A stretch of DNA of 64,000 nt, taken from positions 1 through 64,000 of the forward strand of contig NZ_JAVJSE010000031.1 in NCBI RefSeq assembly GCF_040219615.1. The letters run 5' to 3'. The DNA is from Thalassobaculum_A sp040219615. GTDB taxonomy: Bacteria > Pseudomonadota > Alphaproteobacteria > Thalassobaculales > Thalassobaculaceae. Position numbers and translations under genes: made by a program. Position 1 is the stretch's first letter, and each line of letters begins with the position of its first letter. Below, piece by piece: positions 49,773 to 59,491 of the stretch. Under the pieces are notes generated by a model that was not told the origin of the DNA, ran no database searches, and worked only from the letters and a program-made list of their open reading frames with translations.

Positions 49773-51380
49773 TCATCCGGCCCCGGCGTCCTCCAGGATC
49801 ATGGCGGCCGCCTTCTCGCCGATCATGATGGTCGGCGCGTTGGTGTTGCCGGAGGTCAGGGTCGGCATGATCGAGGCGTCGGCCACCCGCAGCCCCGCGA
49901 CGCCGCGCACCCGCAGCCGGGCGTCGACCACGGCGCCGTCGTCCCGGCCCATCCGGCAGGTCCCGACCGGGTGGTAGGTGGTCTCGGCCGCGCGCTTCAC
50001 CCAGTCGACGATCTCGTCGTCGCGCTCCCGGTCCGCCCCGGGGGCGATCTCGGTCACGCCCAGCGGCGCCATCGCCGGCGCGGTCATGATCGAGCGGGCG
50101 ATCCGGATCGCCTTCACCGTCAGCTCGGCGTCGACCGGGGCCGACAGGAAGTTGAAGCGGATCGCCGGTGCCGCCCGCGGGTCGGCCGAGGTCGCGTGCA
50201 CCGAGCCCCGGCTCTCGGGGCGCATCGGATGGGCGTAGCAGGCGAAGCCGCATTGCCGCGACAGCACCGGGCCGTTCGGCCCCGGCTCGGTCAGCATCGG
50301 GATCCAGCCGAGCAGCAGGTCGGGCGCCTCGAGCCCCTCGCGCGAGCGCAGGAAGGCCCGCATCGGCGCCCCGACCATGCCCAGCATCCCGCCGCCGTCG
50401 AGTGCGTAGCGGATCGCCTGGCGGACCAGGCCGAGCCCGCGGCCGGCATCGTTGTAGGTGACCCCGGGGGCGGCCACCGCCCAGCGGGTGCGCGGGGCGT
50501 AGTGGTCGCGCAGGTTCTCGCCGACGCCCGGCAGGTCCAGGCGCACGTCGATGCCGAGGCCGCGCAGCCGGTCGGCCTGGCCGATGCCCGACAGCTCGAG
50601 CAGCTGCGGCGAGTTGATCGACCCGGCGCTCAGCACCACCTCGCGGCCGGCCCGTGCCGTGACCGACCGGCCGCCGACCGCGTAGCGCACGCCGCTGCAG
50701 GCGATGCCGTCCAGGGTCAGGCCCTCGACCAGGGCGCCGGTCTCGATGCGCAGGTTGCGGCGCTTGCGCACCGGGTCGAGATAGGCGCGGGCCGTGCTCA
50801 CGCGCCGGCGCGAGGCGATCGTCGCCTGGCTCATGGCGATGCCGTCCTGGCTCGCCCCGTTGTAGTCCGGGTTGTGCGCGATGCCGCGCTGGCCGGCGGC
50901 GGCGATCAACGCCCGGTACAGCGGCGCATCGGGCCGGGGGTCGGTCACCCGCAGCGGGCCGTCGCGGCCGCGCAGCGCATCGTCGCCGCCGCCCTCGTAG
51001 CGTTCCATGCGCCTGAAGTACGGCAGCACGTCGGCATGGCTCCAGCCGGCGTTGCCCATCTGCGCCCAGCCGTCGAAGTCCTGCGCCTGCCCGCGCACGA
51101 AGGCGAGGCCGTTGAGCGCGCTGGAGCCGCCCAGCATGCGGCCGCGCGGCACCGGGATGCGCCGCCCGGCGGTGCTCGGCTCGGGTTCCGAGGAGTACAC
51201 CCAGTTGACCGTCGGGTCGGCGATCATCCGGGCGTAGCCGACCGGGACATGGGTCCAGGGATGGCCCGCCGGTCCGGCCTCCAGCAGCAGCACGGAAATG
51301 CGCGGATCGGCCGACAGCCGGTTGGCGACGACGGCCCCGGCCGACCCGGCGCCGACGACGATGTAGTCGTAGCTGTTCAT
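49773..51380 (-). CDS. GMC family oxidoreductase (choline/alcohol dehydrogenase-like)
   Basis: 535 residues, FAD-dependent. The dinucleotide fold starts at DYIVVGAGSAGAVVANRLS; the GMC signature 1 PRGRMLGGSSALNGLAFVRG and signature 2 GREVVLSAGSINSPQLLELS are both clear. The C-terminal active-site motif HPVGTCRMG supplies the catalytic His, with SGNTNAPTIMIGEKAA closing the FAD site. Similar to choline dehydrogenase and polyethylene glycol or alcohol dehydrogenases. No signal peptide; probably membrane-associated or cytosolic. ATG 51380 is used; longer readings run into the divergent GH13 promoter. Confidence 0.93.
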   Translation of the reverse strand: MNSYDYIVVGAGSAGAVVANRLSADPRISVLLLEAGPAGHPWTHVPVGYARMIADPTVNWVYSSEPEPSTAGRRIPVPRGRMLGGSSALNGLAFVRGQAQDFDGWAQMGNAGWSHADVLPYFRRMERYEGGGDDALRGRDGPLRVTDPRPDAPLYRALIAAAGQRGIAHNPDYNGASQDGIAMSQATIASRRRVSTARAYLDPVRKRRNLRIETGALVEGLTLDGIACSGVRYAVGGRSVTARAGREVVLSAGSINSPQLLELSGIGQADRLRGLGIDVRLDLPGVGENLRDHYAPRTRWAVAAPGVTYNDAGRGLGLVRQAIRYALDGGGMLGMVGAPMRAFLRSREGLEAPDLLLGWIPMLTEPGPNGPVLSRQCGFACYAHPMRPESRGSVHATSADPRAAPAIRFNFLSAPVDAELTVKAIRIARSIMTAPAMAPLGVTEIAPGADRERDDEIVDWVKRAAETTYHPVGTCRMGRDDGAVVDARLRVRGVAGLRVADASIMPTLTSGNTNAPTIMIGEKAAAMILEDAGAG

Positions 51381-51570
51381 CTTCCTCGGCGCCTTCCCGA
51401 CCTGGCCTGCGGGAATTGTTGCAGGGGCGGCGGCGGCAGGGGAAGAGGCGGCGGATCGGGCCGGCACGAGCTCGGTTCCGGCGGGTCGTTCGACGCAGTA
51501 GACTCGGTGTCCGTGAGCCACCGGGCCGCCGGTGGCATCCACGCAGGTCAGGCAACCGGACGGTGGAGAC

Positions 51571-53169
51571 ATGGGACACGCCCCCTGGTGGCAGCGCGGC
51601 ATCGTCTACCAGGTCTATCCGCGGTCGTTCCAGGACTCGGACGTCGACGGGGTCGGCGACCTCAAGGGCATCCTGCGCCGCGTGGATTACTTCGGCTGGC
51701 TCGGCGTCGACGCCGTCTGGCTGTCGCCGATCTATCCGTCTCCCATGGCCGACTTCGGCTACGACGTGGCGGACTACCGCGGCATCGAGCCGGTCTTCGG
51801 GACGCTCGACGATTTCTCCGAGCTGGTGGCCGCCCTGCACGGCCGCGGGCTCAAGCTCATTCTCGACCTGGTTCCCAACCACACCTCCGACCGGCATCCC
51901 TGGTTCGTCGCGAGCCGTAGCGGCTGGAGCGACCCCAAGCGCGACTGGTACATCTGGCGCGACGCCGCGCCCGACGGCGGGCCGCCGAACAACTGGCTCA
52001 GCACCTTCGGCGGCAGCGCGTGGGAGTGGGACGCGGCGACCGGCCAGTACTACTACCATGCCTTCGCCCGCGAGCAGCCGGACCTGAACTGGCGGAACCC
52101 CGCCGTTCGCAGGGCGGTCTACGATGCGATGCGGTTCTGGTTGGACCGCGGCGTCGACGGCTTCCGGGTCGACGTCATGTGGCATCTGTTGAAGGATCCG
52201 GCGTGGCGGGACAATCCCCCCAACCCCGCCTATGACGGGTCCCAGCCGGAATTCCAGCGTCTGCTGGAGGTGAACACGACCGATCAGCCCGACGTGCACG
52301 AGATCGTGGCGGAGATGCGCGCGCTGATCGACGAGTACGACGACCGCGTGCTGATCGGCGAGATCTACCTGCCGATCGAGCGCCTTGTCGCCTACTACGG
52401 CCGGGACCTCGCGGGCGCGCATCTGCCGTTCAATTTTCAGCTCATCCTGACGGCCTGGGACGCCGGCCGTATCGCCGGCCTGGTCGAGCGGTACGAGGCG
52501 GCCCTGCCGGCAGGCGCCTGGCCCAACTGGGTCCTGGGAAACCACGACAAGCCGCGGATCGCCAGCCGGGTCGGCCCGGCGCAGGCGCGGGTCGCGGCGA
52601 TGCTGCTGCTGACCCTGCGCGGCACGCCGACGCTGTACTACGGCGACGAGATCGGCATGCGCGACGTGCCGATCCCGCCGGGGATGGTGCACGACCCCTG
52701 GGAGAAGAACGAGCCGGGCATGGGCTTCGGCCGCGATCCCCAGCGCACGCCGATGCAGTGGGACGCCTCGGCGCTGGCCGGCTTCACCACCGGCACGCCG
52801 TGGCTACCGCTTGCGGACGACCGCGCGGCCTGCAACGTCGAGGTGCTGTCCAACGACGCGGGGTCGATCCTCGCGCTCTACCGACAGCTGATCGAGCTGC
52901 GCCGCACCAGCCCGGCGCTCAGCCTCGGCACCTACCGGACGGTGGCGGCGGAGGGCGGAGTGTTCGCCTACGAACGCCGGTACGACGGCGCCTCGATGCT
53001 GGTCGCGCTCAACTTCGGCGACCAGCCGGACCGTCGGATCGAACTGCCGCCCGGCGACCGGCCGGGCCGGGTGCTGGCCTCCACCCATGGCGACCGCCAG
53101 GGGGAGACGGTTGCCGGCGCACTGACCCTGCGCCCGGACGAGGGGGTTATCGTGTCGCTGACCGGGTGA
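51571..53169 (+). CDS. GH13 alpha-glucosidase
   Basis: 532 residues. Retaining alpha-glucosidase, oligo-1,6-glucosidase/trehalulose-hydrolase-like. The four GH13 regions are present: region I DLVPNHTSD, region II GFRVDVMW (nucleophile Asp), region III LIGEIYLP (acid/base Glu) and region IV VLGNHDKPR (transition-state Asp). The QYYYHAFAREQPDLNWRNP segment is typical of GH13 alpha-glucosidases acting on short oligosaccharides. No signal peptide, so intracellular. ATG 51571 has GGAG upstream. Divergent from the GMC gene and convergent with the ABC gene. May use disaccharides from the neighbouring glycan genes (inference). Confidence 0.93.
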   Translation: MGHAPWWQRGIVYQVYPRSFQDSDVDGVGDLKGILRRVDYFGWLGVDAVWLSPIYPSPMADFGYDVADYRGIEPVFGTLDDFSELVAALHGRGLKLILDLVPNHTSDRHPWFVASRSGWSDPKRDWYIWRDAAPDGGPPNNWLSTFGGSAWEWDAATGQYYYHAFAREQPDLNWRNPAVRRAVYDAMRFWLDRGVDGFRVDVMWHLLKDPAWRDNPPNPAYDGSQPEFQRLLEVNTTDQPDVHEIVAEMRALIDEYDDRVLIGEIYLPIERLVAYYGRDLAGAHLPFNFQLILTAWDAGRIAGLVERYEAALPAGAWPNWVLGNHDKPRIASRVGPAQARVAAMLLLTLRGTPTLYYGDEIGMRDVPIPPGMVHDPWEKNEPGMGFGRDPQRTPMQWDASALAGFTTGTPWLPLADDRAACNVEVLSNDAGSILALYRQLIELRRTSPALSLGTYRTVAAEGGVFAYERRYDGASMLVALNFGDQPDRRIELPPGDRPGRVLASTHGDRQGETVAGALTLRPDEGVIVSLTG

Positions 53170-53215
53170 ACGCGGGCGACGCGGGGCCCTGCCGGCGGCA
53201 CCGTCGCGCTTGCGG

Positions 53216-55165
53216 TCAGTCCGCGCCCTCGGGGACCATCAGCGGCGGCAATCCGGCTTCCGCGCGCGTCTGTCGCCAGTAGACGATTCCCTGCGGCGGC
53301 ATCGGCTGCAGCGTCGCCCCGTCGGGGTTGCGCACGAGGCGGATCGTGGAGGTGTGGAAGGCGTCCAGGCCCGGGCGGTGACCGATGCTCATCACCGTGG
53401 ATTCGCGCAGTTCCTCGTCGAAGATCGACATCGCGCGTCGCTGGCTCAGTTCGTCGAGCGCCGAGGTCGCCTCGTCCAGGAACACCCACTGCGGGCTGTG
53501 CAGCAGCAGGCGGGCGAAGCCGATCAACTGCTGCTGGCCGAGCGAGAGCGTCTTGTCCAGCCGTTCCTCGACGTCGAGCAGCGGCAGAAGCTCGGCCAGG
53601 CCGACCCGCTTGAGCACGGCCTCGACATCGGCGCCGTCGAAGCTGGACGGCGGGTCCGGATAGGTGATCGCCGCCCGCATCGTGCCGAGCGGCAGATAGG
53701 GCCGCTGCGGCATGAACATCATGCTGTCGGGATCGGGCAGGCGGATCGTGCCGTTGCCCCATGGCCAGAGCCCGGCGACGGCGCGGAACAGCGTGCTCTT
53801 GCCGGCGCCCGACTCGCCGACCAGCAGCACCCGGTCGCCGCGGCCGATCTCCACGGTCGCATCGGCGATGACCACGCGGCCGTCGGAATGCAGCACGCTG
53901 ACCCCGTCGAAGGCGAGCTGCCCGTCGGGATCCCTGACCAGATTGATCCGGTCGACCGTCCTGTCGTACTCGTCCAGCTGGGCGACCGTCGCCCTGAAGG
54001 CACTGACGCGGTGCAGGGTCGCGCGCCAGTCCGCGATGTCCGGAAATCTGTCGACGAACCAGCGCAGCGACGCCTGAACCTGGTTGAAGGCGCCGACCAC
54101 CATCATCATGCCCCCCAGCGTCAGGCCGCCGCTGAAATAGCCCGGCGAGGCCACGACGATCGGGACCACGATGGCGATCCAGCCGTATCCCGAGGTGATC
54201 CAGGTGAGCCGCGACAGGGCGCCGGACAGCTGCCGCATGGTGCCCACGACCTGTTCGATGTTGCCCTCGAGCAGGCGGCGCTCGTCCCGCTCGCCACCGA
54301 ACAGCGCGATGCTCTCGGCGCTCTCGCTGACCCGGACCAGGGCGAAGCGAAACTGGGCCTCACGGGCGTAGCGCTCGGTGTTGAGCGCGATCATCGGTCC
54401 GCCGACCCGCCAGGTCAGATACGAGCCGACCGCGGCGTACAGGATGGCGCACCAGACCATGTAGCCCGGGATGGTGAAGCGCATGCCGTCGACCACGAAG
54501 ACGACGCTGGTGGACAGCATCCACAGGATGCCGATGAAGGCGACCAGCTGCAGGACGGCGTGAAGCAGCCCGACGCCGAGCTGCGCCGAGAACTCCGTGA
54601 GCTTGCGGGTGTCCTCCTCGATGCGCTGGTCCGGATTGACGCCGATCTGGCCGGCCAGGCCGAGCCGGTAGGCGCGGCCGTCGACCAGCCACTCGTCGAG
54701 AAGGTGGTGCGTCAGCCACTCCCTGAGGCGCACCTTCAGCATCTCCTGCATCCAGGTCTGGCCGACGACGAGCGCCAGCAGCACGCTGACGATGACGAGG
54801 AAGATCAGGAGCTGGTAACCGAAGGCGGCCAGTCGCTGCTGGTCGAGGGCGTCGAAGAAGGCGCCGTGCCACTGGTTGAGCCGGATCTGACCGGCCATGT
54901 TGGCGCCCAGGATCAGCGCGATCCCGACGGCCAGCAGGGCGATCTGCTTTCGGTACGGCGACCGCCAGATGGCGCGCAGCAGGGCAATGCACTCGGAAAG
55001 CGCGCTCCTGCCGGGATAGATCGCGGCGGGCGGCTGGAACCCGTTGGCCGGAGGCGGGCTGGCGCCACCCGAGGAGGCAGGCTTCGCGGTCGCATCCTTG
55101 GCCTCGGTGCGCAACGGCACACTGTCGTCCCGGGCGGCTGCATGCCGGCGCCTCGTTGCCAGCAT
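53216..55165 (-). CDS. ABC transporter, fused permease-ATPase of the SbmA/BacA-YddA type
   Basis: 649 residues. N-terminal ~100 residues are polar and Ala/Pro-rich. The membrane part (~105-420) contains about six hydrophobic segments with the ABC_membrane_2/SbmA pattern (RLNQWHGAFFDALDQQ, then NPDQRIEEDTRKLTEFSA). The ATPase domain follows: Walker A GESGAGKST, signature LSLGQQQLIGFARL, Walker B WVFLDEATSALD, H-loop SIGHRPG. Related proteins (E. coli YddA, mycobacterial Rv1819c) import peptides, cobalamin or other solutes. ATG 55165 is used; upstream frame lies in the AT-rich promoter. The substrate may be a glycan or peptide; the GH144/GH3 genes lie upstream on the same strand. Confidence 0.9.
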   Translation of the reverse strand: MLATRRRHAAARDDSVPLRTEAKDATAKPASSGGASPPPANGFQPPAAIYPGRSALSECIALLRAIWRSPYRKQIALLAVGIALILGANMAGQIRLNQWHGAFFDALDQQRLAAFGYQLLIFLVIVSVLLALVVGQTWMQEMLKVRLREWLTHHLLDEWLVDGRAYRLGLAGQIGVNPDQRIEEDTRKLTEFSAQLGVGLLHAVLQLVAFIGILWMLSTSVVFVVDGMRFTIPGYMVWCAILYAAVGSYLTWRVGGPMIALNTERYAREAQFRFALVRVSESAESIALFGGERDERRLLEGNIEQVVGTMRQLSGALSRLTWITSGYGWIAIVVPIVVASPGYFSGGLTLGGMMMVVGAFNQVQASLRWFVDRFPDIADWRATLHRVSAFRATVAQLDEYDRTVDRINLVRDPDGQLAFDGVSVLHSDGRVVIADATVEIGRGDRVLLVGESGAGKSTLFRAVAGLWPWGNGTIRLPDPDSMMFMPQRPYLPLGTMRAAITYPDPPSSFDGADVEAVLKRVGLAELLPLLDVEERLDKTLSLGQQQLIGFARLLLHSPQWVFLDEATSALDELSQRRAMSIFDEELRESTVMSIGHRPGLDAFHTSTIRLVRNPDGATLQPMPPQGIVYWRQTRAEAGLPPLMVPEGAD

Positions 55166-55232
55166 GTCAGCCGCTTCCCGAACAGCGGCTTCGTGAACGG
55201 CGCTGGTGCAGCAATGGACCAGCCCTCCCCGA

Positions 55233-55260
55233 ATGTTACAACAAACCCAACCCCGTCCAA
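55233..55260 (-). promoter_or_regulatory. Candidate promoter for the SbmA/YddA-type ABC gene
   Basis: Minus strand: -35 TTGGAC (55260-55255), 16-base spacer, -10 TAACAT (55238-55233), ~70 bases before the start. It sits in a 215-base AT-rich gap (55166-55380) that holds no gene. Confidence 0.45.
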
Positions 55261-55380
55261 AGAATGAGGGAATAAAATTAACAACATGTAAATGGTACAA
55301 TATTACCACCGGCTCGCACAGGAGTCGGGCAGCACAACGCGATAGGATTTACCGGCGGAAAGACAAGATTATTGGAATTG

Positions 55381-56658
55381 TCAGGCGAACAGGCGAGGGC
55401 TAGTGAAACCAAGGCGTTGCAGTCCCGATCGCACCTCGGCGCAACTCATGAACAGGTCCCACAGCAGGCCGGTGCGGTGGTTCTCGATCATCCCGACGAT
55501 CGGACCCTGGTCGATCGCCAGGTTGCTGTTCGCAACCCAGCCGCGCGAGCGGTTGAACGCGTCGGCGAACCCGAATCGGCCCCAAAGCTCGTTGCCGAGG
55601 TCGTCGTAGTAGTGCCGCAACGCCTCCATGGACTCCCGCGGCGTGTACGGCATCGCCGAGAGTGCCGCGGTCGGCGCGATCACGCCGCGGTCCTGTTCCG
55701 GGTTGAAGGCACCGTAGCCGGCGTCGCCGTCGCAGGCGGTGAGCCCCCAGCAGCGCGGTCCGTAGCCGGCATGGCCGTTGGGATTGGCGATGCAGTGGGC
55801 CCGGTTGACCAGGGTGTGGGCGCGGTTCTGCTCCCAGTAGTCGGCGTAGCGGTCGCGCAGGCCGCGCGGATCCAGGCCGAGGAAGCTGTAGTGCGAGAAG
55901 AACAGCGGGCCGCCGTGAACCGGGCCGAGCGGCAGGGTGATGCCGTGATAGTCGTGGCCGTTGTAGAACTCCGGACCGCCGGTCCAGCCGCGGTGGTAGA
56001 CCGCCGGCGCGATCGGGTGGGTCGGCGAGGCCGCGGCCATGACATAGGTGATCAGGCACTCGTTCCACCCGATGATGGGATGGTTCATCGCCCAGCCGTG
56101 ACGCGGGCTCCAGTGCCAGTACAGCACGTCCTGGCCGCCCTGGGTGTGCCAGTCCCATTCGACGGCGTGCCACAACCGGTCGATCGCAGCGCGCAGCCCG
56201 GCCTCGGCGGTGGCCGCGCTGGCGAAGTACTGCCGGGCGCTGAGCAGCCCCATCATCAGGTAGGAGGTCTCGACCAGGTCGCCGCCGTCGTCCTGCGGGG
56301 AGAACGAAATGGCGGCGCCGGTGGTGCCGTGCAGGAAATGCGGGAACACCCCGTGATGGGCCTCCGCCCGGCCCAGGAACTCGACGATCTGCCGGACCCG
56401 GTCGAGAACCGCCGGGCGCGGGATGAAACCGCGTTCGGCCCCGACCAGCATCGCCATGATGCCGAAGCCGGAGCCGCCGCTGCACACGGTCTCCAGGTAG
56501 TCGTAGCCGGGATCGGGGTTGCTGCGTTCGCGCGCCAGCCCGCTCACCGGATGTCCGAAGTCCCAGAAATAGGCCAGCGTCTGCCGCTGCACCAGCTCGA
56601 GAAGGGCCTCGTCGGACAGGCCCGACTGGATGGCGGGCCGCTGCTCGTCGGGGGTCAC
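55381..56658 (-). CDS. GH144-like glucoamylase-family protein (putative beta-1,2-glucanase/sophorohydrolase)
   Basis: 425 residues. Matches the (alpha/alpha)6 Glycoamylase/GH144 family: LVQRQTLAYFWDFGHPVSGL, then SGFGIMAMLVGAERGF, YWHWSPRHGWAMNHPIIGWN and EQNRAHTLVNRAHCIANPNG, and GVIAPTAALSAMPYTP. Characterised GH144 members cleave beta-1,2-glucan to sophoro-oligosaccharides. Those enzymes are exported, while this one has no signal peptide (start MTPDEQRPAIQSG), so it should act in the cytoplasm. The GTG at 56658 overlaps the GH3 stop (GTGA). Together with GH3 it could degrade imported beta-1,2-glucan oligosaccharides to glucose. Confidence 0.85.
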   Translation of the reverse strand: MTPDEQRPAIQSGLSDEALLELVQRQTLAYFWDFGHPVSGLARERSNPDPGYDYLETVCSGGSGFGIMAMLVGAERGFIPRPAVLDRVRQIVEFLGRAEAHHGVFPHFLHGTTGAAISFSPQDDGGDLVETSYLMMGLLSARQYFASAATAEAGLRAAIDRLWHAVEWDWHTQGGQDVLYWHWSPRHGWAMNHPIIGWNECLITYVMAAASPTHPIAPAVYHRGWTGGPEFYNGHDYHGITLPLGPVHGGPLFFSHYSFLGLDPRGLRDRYADYWEQNRAHTLVNRAHCIANPNGHAGYGPRCWGLTACDGDAGYGAFNPEQDRGVIAPTAALSAMPYTPRESMEALRHYYDDLGNELWGRFGFADAFNRSRGWVANSNLAIDQGPIVGMIENHRTGLLWDLFMSCAEVRSGLQRLGFTSPRLFA

Positions 56659-58949
56659 GGCCTGCTCTCCGCCGCCGCCCACTCCACGGCGGCGGCCGAC
56701 AGTGCCCGGGAACTCGCGCCGACCTCGATGACGAACCGTCCGGGTTCCCAGAGATGCTCGGCCTCGGCCAGCCGGTCGGCGCGCCAGAACCGCAGATCGC
56801 CGACCGTGATCCGGAAGCTCACGCGGCGTTCCTCGCCCGGCTCCAGGTGGATCTTCCGGAAGCCCTTGAGTTCGCGCACCGGCCGCGACCGGCTGGCCAC
56901 CGGATCGCCGATGTAGAGCTGGACGATCTCCTCGCCGGCGACCGGCCCGGCGTTGCGCACGGTCACCGAGGCCTCCAGGGTGTCGCCGTCGCCCCGCAGC
57001 GCCGTCTTGTCGAGCGCGAGCGGGCCATAGTCGAACCGGCTGTAGCCGAGGCCGTGGCCGAACGGGTAGAGCGGCGTGTGCGGGCCTTCCAGCCGGCAGG
57101 CGGTGGTGAACTTGCGGAACACGTTCCGGCCGTCGTGGTCGCGCTCGTCGTCGCCCGCGACGTCGACGCCGATCTGGTCGACCGGCCGCCCGGTCGGCGC
57201 CTCGGCATAGTGCACCGGGCACTGCCCGACCGTGCGCGGGAAGCTCATGGCCAGCTTGCCGGACGGGTTGACGATCCCGAACAGCAGGTCGGCGACCGCA
57301 TTGCCGGCCTCGCTGCCGCCGAACCAGGCGTGCAGGATCGCGTCGGCGTGCCGGTCCTCCCACTCCAGGGCCAGCGGACGGCCGCTCATGGTCACCACCA
57401 CCAGCGGCTTGCCGGTGGCGTGCAGGGCCTGCAGCAGCCGTCTCTGGCTGCCCGGCAGGCCGAGATCGGTCCGCGTGGAGGACTCGCCGGCATGCTCCTT
57501 GGCCTCGCCGACGCAGGCCACCACCACGTCGGCCTGCCCGGCCAGCGCCACCGCCTCGGCGATCATCTCGTCGGGCGAGCGGGGGTCGATCGGGGCGGTC
57601 TCGCCGAACACGTCGAGGCGCGCGGCCTGGTTCGGGTCGTCGACGATGTTGGCGCCCGTGGCGTGCAGGATACGGACCCGGTTGCCGGCGGCGGCGCGCA
57701 TTCCGTCCAGGGCGGTGACGCTCTCCTCCGCCCGGGCGGCGACCGCCCAGGTGCCCTGCATGTTGGCCCGGCTGTCGGCCAGCGGCCCGACCAGGGCGAT
57801 GGTGCTGTCCTCGCGGGCCAGCGGCAGGACGCCGGCGTTCTTCAGCAGCACGCAGGCCTTCGCAGCCGCCTCGCGGGCCAGGCTTCGGTTTCCCGGGGTC
57901 AGGGTGACGGCCCGGCGACGGTCGTCGTCGTCCAGGCCGCGATACGGCCGCTCGAACAGGCCGAGCCGGTGCTTGGCGCGCAGCACGCGGCGGCAGGCGG
58001 CGTCGACGTCGGCCTCGGCCACGCGGCCCTCGGCGACCAGTTCGGGCAGGTGGCGCAGATAGGCCTCGCTCACCAGGTCGGCGTCGATCCCGGCGGTGAA
58101 CGCCAGATACGCCGCCTCCTTGAGGTCGGCCGCCACGCCGTGGTGCACCAGCTCCAGGATGGCGGTGTGGTCGGAGACGATCAGGCCGTCGAAACCCCAG
58201 CGGTCGCGCAGCAGGTCGCGCAGCAGCTCGCGATGCGCGCTGCACGGGATGCCGGCCAGGTCGTGGAAGCCGACCATGACCGAGCCGACTCCGGCGTCGA
58301 CGGCCGCCTTGAACGGCGGCAGCACGACGTTGTGCATGCGATACGGGCTGGCATCGACCGCGTGGTAGTCGCGCCCCGCCTCGGACAGGCCGTAGCCGGC
58401 GAAATGCTTGGCGCAGGAGATCACCGCGTCCGGGCGGTCGACGCCGCCCTCCTGGAAGGCCTCGACCGTGGCCCGCGCGAACATGGCGCCCAGAACCGGG
58501 TCCTCGCCGGGGCTCTCGGCGCAGCGTCCCCAGCGGGCGTCGCGCGACACGTCGAGCATCGGTGCCCAGGAGATGGCGATGCCCAGCGCGGCGGCCTCGG
58601 TCGCGGCGACGCGGACCGTCCGGCGGATCAGGTCGGGATCCCAGGTGCCGGCCAGCGCGAGCGGCAGCGGGAAGATCGTGCGGTGGCCGTGGATCACGTC
58701 CATCGAGAACATCACGGGGATGCCGTGCGGCGATTCCTCGACCGCGATCCTCTGGAGCTCGAGCAGATGGTCCGGCTCGAAGCCGCCGCCCAGCAGGCCG
58801 ACCTCGCCCCGGCGGATGCGGCTCTCGATGTCGACGACCACCGGCCCGACGCCGGTGGTCTCGTCTCCGGTCCCCTTGGGGTGGTTCAGCTGGCCGACCT
58901 TGTCGGACAGGTTCATCCGCTGCAGCAGGTCGTCGATCGGATCGGGCAT
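56655..58949 (-). CDS. GH3 beta-glucosidase
   Basis: 764 residues, full-length multi-domain GH3: TIM barrel, alpha/beta sandwich and a C-terminal fibronectin III-like domain (VTVRNAGPVAGEEIVQLYIG). The nucleophile Asp lies in GLIVSDHTAI, where the usual SDW is SDH. The acid/base Glu region is CVGEAKEHAGESSTR. No signal peptide (MPDPIDDLLQRMNL), so a cytoplasmic enzyme, unlike periplasmic BglX. Translationally coupled to the GH144-like gene. Some GH3 enzymes hydrolyse sophorose and fit this partner; other beta-glucosides remain possible. Confidence 0.93.
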   Translation of the reverse strand: MPDPIDDLLQRMNLSDKVGQLNHPKGTGDETTGVGPVVVDIESRIRRGEVGLLGGGFEPDHLLELQRIAVEESPHGIPVMFSMDVIHGHRTIFPLPLALAGTWDPDLIRRTVRVAATEAAALGIAISWAPMLDVSRDARWGRCAESPGEDPVLGAMFARATVEAFQEGGVDRPDAVISCAKHFAGYGLSEAGRDYHAVDASPYRMHNVVLPPFKAAVDAGVGSVMVGFHDLAGIPCSAHRELLRDLLRDRWGFDGLIVSDHTAILELVHHGVAADLKEAAYLAFTAGIDADLVSEAYLRHLPELVAEGRVAEADVDAACRRVLRAKHRLGLFERPYRGLDDDDRRRAVTLTPGNRSLAREAAAKACVLLKNAGVLPLAREDSTIALVGPLADSRANMQGTWAVAARAEESVTALDGMRAAAGNRVRILHATGANIVDDPNQAARLDVFGETAPIDPRSPDEMIAEAVALAGQADVVVACVGEAKEHAGESSTRTDLGLPGSQRRLLQALHATGKPLVVVTMSGRPLALEWEDRHADAILHAWFGGSEAGNAVADLLFGIVNPSGKLAMSFPRTVGQCPVHYAEAPTGRPVDQIGVDVAGDDERDHDGRNVFRKFTTACRLEGPHTPLYPFGHGLGYSRFDYGPLALDKTALRGDGDTLEASVTVRNAGPVAGEEIVQLYIGDPVASRSRPVRELKGFRKIHLEPGEERRVSFRITVGDLRFWRADRLAEAEHLWEPGRFVIEVGASSRALSAAAVEWAAAESRP

Positions 58950-59045
58950 GTCTCGCGCTCGTTCGCGCCGTTCCCCCGACTCATATGCGCCCGGCGTCGG
59001 GGGCGTGTCGAGGGAATTGCATGGACAAGGCCGGCGCCGGACCGG

Positions 59046-59486
59046 TCAGCGGCGCGCCATGATCAGCACGGCCCGCCCGGTCTGCGCCACCATATCGTCC
59101 TGTCGGACGATCTCGATTCCAAGCGCCACGGTGCCGCGGTCGTCGTGCCGGCGGCTCGGCTCGGCCTCGACGACCTTGGCCCGCACATGCACCGTGTCGC
59201 CGGCGCGCAGCGGCGCCTCGAACGACCACTCGATCGCCTTCAGGGCCAGCACCGTCCCGTCGATCAGGTCGAGCCGGCTCAGCAGGCCGAACGCCATCCC
59301 TACCATCATCGGGCCGTGGGCGATCCGGCCGCCGAACATCGACTTCGCCGCGAACACCTCGTCGGTGTGCAGCGGGTTGAAGTCGCCGGTCAGCCCGGCG
59401 AAGCCGACGATGTCGGCCTCGGTCAGGGTGCGGCCCGGCGTGCGGTACTCGGTGCCGACCGCGAAATCCTCGAAATGCAGTCCCAT
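59046..59486 (-). CDS. MaoC-like (R)-specific enoyl-CoA hydratase
   Basis: 146 residues, hot-dog fold. The N-terminus FEDFAVGTEYRTPGRTLTEADI and the intact motif FAGLTGDFNPLHTD with catalytic Asp and His mark it as a hydratase. The helix AHGPMMVGMAFGLLSR follows. It starts five bases after the acyl-CoA synthetase stop and is cotranscribed with it. Probably hydrates an unsaturated acyl-CoA from that ligase. Confidence 0.9.
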   Translation of the reverse strand: MGLHFEDFAVGTEYRTPGRTLTEADIVGFAGLTGDFNPLHTDEVFAAKSMFGGRIAHGPMMVGMAFGLLSRLDLIDGTVLALKAIEWSFEAPLRAGDTVHVRAKVVEAEPSRRHDDRGTVALGIEIVRQDDMVAQTGRAVLIMARR

Positions 59487-59491
59487 TCCCG

